This document shows, piece by piece, positions 58,021 to 64,000 of a stretch of DNA of 64,000 bases. The first letter of the stretch is position 1. The number at the start of each line of letters is the position of its first letter. The stretch comes from Glandiceps talaboti. Taxonomy: Eukaryota > Hemichordata > Enteropneusta > Spengelidae. The DNA is taken from assembly GCF_964340395.1 (NCBI RefSeq), contig NC_135561.1:2597501-2661500 (forward strand). Reading direction: 5' to 3'. The notes beneath the pieces are model-generated. The model ran no database searches. It was not told the DNA's origin and saw only the letters and a program-made list of their open reading frames with translations. Made by a program: the position numbers and the translations under genes.

Positions 58021-59639
58021 TAAATTATAACTAAACCTTGCATGTCCTGAAAAGCTTGTTAATACAGTTTTTACTTTTAATAAGTGATTTACATAATTAA
58101 TTATTTTAAGAAATTGAATCGAATTGAACTTTATTTACGCCGGGAAATGGAAATATAACTTTGCCCTTATGGAATACCTTTAGTTCATATCTGGTTTTAT
58201 TAAATAATGAATCTTTGCTTTAAATTCTAAGTCTTTGTTTTGCGTCTTTATAGCAATCAATCAATTCATTGCACATTTTTTTAAAAATATGACAAGGATT
58301 GTGTGCAATGCACTCATACGACAGCATCTATGTCTAATATTCAGTACGGATATATCACCGTACGGATCACATTCCATTGTCAGTTCACGGTAAACAGGTT
58401 GAAATTGTTGAAATATTCAAATGTAGAACAATTAAATCAAGAACGAATCGTAACTGTAACAGTTGTTACCACATGGCCATACGCACACTAAACAGAGCAT
58501 AATGTTTTTTATTTTTTTTATTTTACCATATATTTATAGTAGATCATATTATGTCACGTGTTTTTCATTCATGTCAACCATTGTATGTTATCCTAGTTTA
58601 TATTCTTACCATTTTTATGTGATTTTCTTTTAACTTGTCTTTTATCTGCGAAAATGCACATATTTCCATTGTAAGCTTTTGCGTTTACATGTGGCAATAC
58701 ATGTACAGATTTAGATTGTAACCCCTCGCTTGAAAACATCGATCCTATTTGATGTACTATACACACATTTTCAAGGCTTAATGCTTAAAATTGTTGTATC
58801 TGTGATTGACTCTTTAATCCATTTCGTTCGTGTCTAGAAACGACACTTGATGTAGAAAAGACGTTATGAATGCATAATGGTACTTGACATTTTATTAGTA
58901 ATTCAGCCACTATTGTGAAATTCTACTCTTTGGAAAGTGAAATGAAAGAGCTGTATACATTATCATGAAGCAAACAGATGCAGAGTAGCTTGCCAACATT
59001 TCCCACTATAGGAAGTAGTACTCGTTTCGTTTAAAACACGTCAACATTGTAAATGTATCCACCTCAACGAACGTTACGGATATGGAAATACACATTTGAA
59101 TAATCTTACACTTACACGATCTTTCAAAGCGATTACAACCTAAAATGTGAATAGGTAATATATTGAATAAAATGGTATAAGCACGTTGCACTCGTCTGAT
59201 CATTTCAGTGGATTAATGTCTCATTAAATACCCATTGATATGCTTCACGTCTTCATTTTAGAATATTTTTTATAGTACTTATTCCATATGCTAGGTGGGA
59301 TTAATACATAATACAAAATCATATATTACCATTTCTATCTTAGGATAGGTATATAGTCGTAATATTTAATATGTTATACAATGCGACTATTTGTGTTTGT
59401 TTAAATAGACCATGTTTGTTTTCTGTTCACTTATGAAATGTAATATTTGCCGAGTACACAAGAAGTGACATTGACAAGAAAACACTTCAAATGAATCATT
59501 GATGTTCAATTGAATTACACTTGAAATGTTTTGGAAATATCTTAGCAAATCATTGAGATATCTTGTAGTAACACTTGCTAAAGTCTCATCTACAAATGAC
59601 AAAATGTACTTATAAAAATAAAGAACGCTTATCAAACTT
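58021..59639. other. Gene-free stretch, possibly with the decayed end of the LINE
   Basis: The - strand at 59387-59635 is open for 82 codons and may be the decayed end of the adjacent LINE, but I cannot match it. Nothing else was recognised. Confidence 0.4.
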
Positions 59640-60000
59640 TAGTAGCTGAGACTGCAAATTGAATATAGTATCAACATATGTATCTCTATTACTTTGCATT
59701 TTTCATTGTTAGACAGCATTGTACAATGAACCTCATCGCCAACACTTGAACTACATAATGTTCTAATATATGACCCCTTTCAATGTTCTTGTAACGACCA
59801 ATTTCAATTGACAATGTATGGTTTGAAATCCTTAGTTTTGTAACAGCTATCCTATCAAAAGTGTTTCTAACAACAGATACATATTTTTCACGTTGGAAAT
59901 TTGACCTTATTTCAGAATAAACATGAAGTTTGTTGTTACTTGCCATATATTTCTTCCATGTGTCAATTAAGTTTGATTTCAAAGAGTGTTTACTTTCTTT
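59640..60000 (-). pseudogene. Non-LTR retrotransposon (LINE) C-terminal remnant
   Basis: Read on the - strand from 60000, the frame contains TWKKYMASNNKLHVYSEI, then FQREKYV, then RIAVTKLRISNHTLSIEIGR and YKNI. This follows the pattern seen after the reverse transcriptase in many invertebrate LINEs: W...SNKLR.Y...K..F..E.YL, R...TK.RIS.H.L.IE.GRY. Near 59770 the frame shifts by one; the continuation RTLCSSSVGDEVHC corresponds to the family's Cys/His stretch and then ends at a stop near 59642. The reverse transcriptase and endonuclease are missing, so this is a 5'-truncated, frameshifted relic. I do not assign the clade; CR1-like is the best guess. Confidence 0.8.
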
Positions 60001-60704
60001 AATCTAGTAGACAATTTATAATTATCGTCAAATATAAACCAACATTTTACTTAACATTTACTAATAATGGAAAAGACCTAATTCACCTAAACATGCACGA
60101 ATACACGATGTTTTGTTAACTCCAAGACTACATATGCACGCTTTTATATGTGTTGATTCAATATCATTCATCACAGGCTTAAGAAAGTTTTCACAGAATT
60201 TGCCAAACTTTGCCATATATATATAAGTGTTTGCTTTCGTATACAGATGCGTATATGTTTATGTCTTGTCGATAGGTTCATCACGTGGACAGGATTACGT
60301 ATTTGTATTATCCTAAAGCATCAGTGATATTTCAACGCCACAGAACATCATGTCTTTATCCATCTTAGTGCATGCACAATCTTTTATTTATATGATTGAT
60401 TTGTAAAATAATAATGCAAACATAAACCTGTACTGTTCTTCCCTATGAATTAATTAGTGCCTATAGCAAGTGTCGTTTGCAGACAACCCGTTTTAAATTT
60501 GTCTGTTTGCAGTATTGCTATAATGTTGTAATCCTTTAATCTAAGACAAAAGATTACCTAAATCTTTTTTCACGATAAACCATTGTTTTAATATTCCCGA
60601 TCTTTTTGGAAAACGAATAGATGCGAATAAGCTTAAATGTCAAATGTTCAAAAGTCATCAACTAACCACAGAGCTTACATTCAATCTGATTATTTATATA
60701 CATG

Positions 60705-60705
<1 letters not shown>
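60001..60705. other. Gene-free stretch upstream of the LINE remnant
   Basis: The LINE similarity does not continue visibly past 60000; the next in-frame codons include stops. Nothing else recognised. Confidence 0.45.

Positions 60706-60777
<72 letters not shown>
60706..60777. repeat. (TA)n microsatellite
   Basis: About 36 TA units. No hairpin of the 53-54 kb family adjoins it. Confidence 0.97.
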
Positions 60778-60778
<1 letters not shown>

Positions 60779-63700
60779 CTCTTCAAAAACAATATATATA
60801 TACACCTGTACAATTCTGTGTTTTTTGCTTGTATTCAATAGACCTGTAATATAATGTTTCAGAGTACCTCGTCATTAGCTTTCCGTTCAATCTTTGTATG
60901 CCATCCATCGTTTATTTTCGTATTTTCTCTTCTTCGTCCACGTCAATTTTGTTTGTTGTCTGACTCGCAGTATGCTAACCTTTCGGGTGATAACAATACC
61001 GTTCCCCACTTTCATATATCAGTATATATACTAGGGTAATAAAGACATAACAAGAGATACAAGCATACATTTGATTACATGTATGTCATCTTCCCTGGTT
61101 TCCTTCTGTCTTATTATTTCATCATTTGAATATTTTAGTGTGTGCTTGTTCGTTAAGACCCATGCATCTGTATGGCTACCATTGGTTGGTAAACGTTGAC
61201 TGATTGGTTTTGCATGTTTGTACTTGTGTTACTTAATTTCGTTGAACATGTTATGTTTTGTTTCTACCCATGTCTTCGCAGATATATGTCTGTGTTTCTG
61301 TCTTGCGATCGTCTGTCGTATCGTCTGTACGTCTCAATCAATGTAGTCACTGTACCTTTCCATTTTCATTCTGTTCTCAGGTCACGTTTACTCTTTTTTG
61401 TATCTGTTTGATGGATCTCCAACTGTGCTTCCCCTACTTACTTACGACAGCTATTGACCAGTAATTGGCTGCTTGGTGTTTCCAAGCGCACGTTAGCATC
61501 TTTTTCCCATACATTCGTCAACCACAAATAACTAATATAATCAGCAATGTATGTGCATCTGTTTCAACTCTCTCATAGGCTTTTAACTGTAGTCGACAAG
61601 TTTCAATGGGTGAGAATGCTTTCTATATGTAATTTGTGAAAACGTCTAAAGCTTGTCATACACTGTTATTTAACATTACTTTGTCATCATGTTGGCGAAT
61701 TTTCATTTTTTATCTGGAATAAAAGTAAACGTCGGCAATGAAATTACATGCATCATAAACAATGTCAACTTGATATGGTGTTCCTCTCTGAAAAGTTTAT
61801 TTTACTCCGCATTGTGTACAGATAGCCAATAAAATATGCAAATTAGAGCAGATATTAACAAATTCGTAGTGATCACAATCTGACAATATATGTACATGTA
61901 AGTATTCGTTATCAAACACGACATCTCTTTACATTAACGACTGTGTAGTTCTTGTAGTTATGCCCATCCCTGCAATTACATTAAATATATATAATCTAAT
62001 TAGTAATTTTATAACAAGTTTTGAAATATGAAGCTGATGAAATAGCTGCTGATGGGATATTGAGAATTTATATTGCTTTTCGACAAAGCAGGGTATTATT
62101 TCACACGTATTTGAAAACCAATTTATGAATAATCTATTCGAGTGAAATGTCAAAAGAAAATGTTATACTTAGGTTGGCTAGAGTGTTCTCGTTTTAATCA
62201 TTAGAAAAAGGAGAAACGCGAGAACATTTCTGCCTCATTCAGATGATCACTGTACCCTCACTTCCATCGTTTGCAAAGCTGTGTATTTTCTTGTACTGAG
62301 AAACAATGGTAGATAAAGAAGAACTGTTCAAAGATGCCGAGTGGCGATGCACATTGTTACAATAGGGGTCTTTGGTATAAAATGGGTAAAATGCAAATGT
62401 GCATCAGATTTCAAACACGTTAGTGGTTACAATATGTTAATTTACTGTTTTTTCTTATTGTTTTCATCTCTAGTAAATCAGCATATCTTGTCAGTATTGT
62501 CAATGTCTACCCATAGTCTTGTGTAATGGATAACAAAATGCAAACCGAATCCCTTCAGCAACGGCAAAACATCTAGCCTTTTTATTGTTATCACTACACA
62601 TGCACATGCCTAAACATGAAATTTCAAACCACTGAAATATGAAAGAATGAAGAGAGCGCCTTATATTGCATTGATAGAAGCTGAAACTGTGAAATTACGT
62701 TATCTATGCAATTTCAAAGTTGAGTATTTGATTTGTTAGTTGAAATTCTGAGCAACAATCCCGATGATATATCACCCAATATGAAATGGTGAAGTTTGCA
62801 CTCCTAAGATATTTCTAATTAATAAAAAATGATTGCATACTTATCATTAACGTTACGTAATACATAAGCAATCTGCACATAACATGTGCGCGTTATATAC
62901 CATCATATGTATCGTTATATGACAGCTGAAGCTTACATTCTAAAAAAATATTGTATATTGAAATTGAAAGCTGTATCTACAAGACTTTAGTTCTATAGGA
63001 CAGATACAACTATTACCATAGACAATACTTCTACCCTAAGGATATTTGAGAAACAGACAATATTTAGATAATACCTTATTACCTAAGATATCTATGTAAA
63101 TACATCATTAATATTCATAGGATGTCACCTCTTGTGACACATTTGCACAACAGATTTTACGACTTTGTGTCCACAGACAGACACTCATACATACATATTT
63201 ACAGATAAATCCTTGGAATTACACATCCTTAGGGATGGTGAAAGTAGTGTATTAATCACAGTTTTGACGACGTTTGATGTTTGTATTGTAAGTATAAACA
63301 GTTTAACCAACAGTTCGTACTAACACAATAAAATGCAACAATAAGTAACAGCCAATAATTCCTTACTATGAAGCCATAATGTGTATACCGGCTGGAATGT
63401 ACACTGCTTAGAATTTATACGGGAAAGAAAACAAGATATTGATAATTTGAGCTAATTATCATCGCAATAATTAAAATGTCCACTGATGAAAGGGAAACAG
63501 TATAAGATAACCGTATATTGTTTGTTGATGACACTCAAACTACCATTACATCCATCTGCCCATCCAGTTTGAGACTCGTACCTGATTGGTGAACAGTTAG
63601 AGATGTATTTAACATTAATAGTCGACTACGTTTTGGTGTCTCCGTGGTAAATTATGGAAGCTCGAGACAAGAAATTGCCACAAATGGACGAATTTTTATA

Positions 63701-64000
63701 ATGTCAGAGATCATGTATAATGACTTACTAAAAAGTTTGATATTTTGGAAAGTATGAGGTTACTGTCAAGCGCCTAGCCTGCTTTCCCGGTCGATGTATG
63801 TAAAACAATCAAACCAGTCGTATTGGAAAGCAATTGCTCGTTAGAATGGATGTGTAATGATTCTTAATCACACCAGTTTTTGCTTCATGTAACAAATATT
63901 ATCCTTAAAATGATCCGGACACATTATTTGGTTGAATCAACGTCCATCATTCTCAAGTTAATGTGTCCACTTACAAATCTTTAAGGAGGCATTGATTTTG
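60778..64000. other. Gene-free stretch to the window end
   Basis: T-rich and AT-rich unique sequence with short open frames of no recognisable character. No repeat longer than about 20 bp was noticed. Confidence 0.45.

Overview
The window reads as nuclear DNA of an animal, probably a marine invertebrate. It is AT-rich, has very few coding exons, carries spliceosomal splice sites, and is crowded with long microsatellites, fold-back elements, tRNA-like SINE candidates and retrotransposon wreckage. The species cannot be fixed from the sequence alone. No prokaryotic operon, phage, CRISPR array or rRNA was seen.

The only host gene I can name lies at the left edge. Two + strand exons (521-718 and 978-1319) encode the last two transmembrane helices (TM3 and TM4) and the intracellular loop of a Cys-loop (pentameric) ligand-gated ion channel, most like the anion-type GABA/glycine/glutamate-gated branch. 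The ligand-binding domain, TM1 and TM2 must lie to the left of the window. From about 1.3 kb to the right end I recognise no second intact host gene; three weak exon-like stretches (17.6, 44.7-45.2 and 56.9-57.2 kb) are listed as findings only.

Layout: 0-1.3 kb, channel gene 3' end; 2.3 kb, SINE candidate; 5.1 kb, half copy of a hairpin family; 7.2 kb, LINE-type 3' tail; 10.3 kb, pentanucleotide satellite; 14.15 kb, a perfect (GA) tract of about 96 units; 15.6-16.1 kb, SINE candidate on the - strand ending in TA and CATA repeats; 17.2 and 19.0 kb, block-structured tetranucleotide arrays, the second inside a repeat element with a degenerate minisatellite beside it; 30.7-31.2 kb, a 43-bp minisatellite present in both orientations with a terminal hairpin; 34.7 and 38.0 kb, compound microsatellites; 35.6-36.1 kb, a direct duplication; 44.2 kb, CAC/CAT repeats.

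The most structured mobile-element region is 45.9-48.2 kb. A BEL/Pao-type gag fragment, with a partial inverted copy of itself and an LTR-like segment, sits between two oppositely oriented copies of a MITE of about 0.4 kb. A third, partial MITE copy is at 53.45 kb. At 53.6-54.35 kb, TA microsatellites carry two near-perfect hairpins that share a central core but have different outer arms; a diverged single-armed relative lies at 5.1 kb, and a module flanking the 54-kb hairpin reappears at 47.7 kb. A decayed non-LTR retrotransposon (LINE) 3' coding end occupies 59.64-60.0 kb on the - strand.
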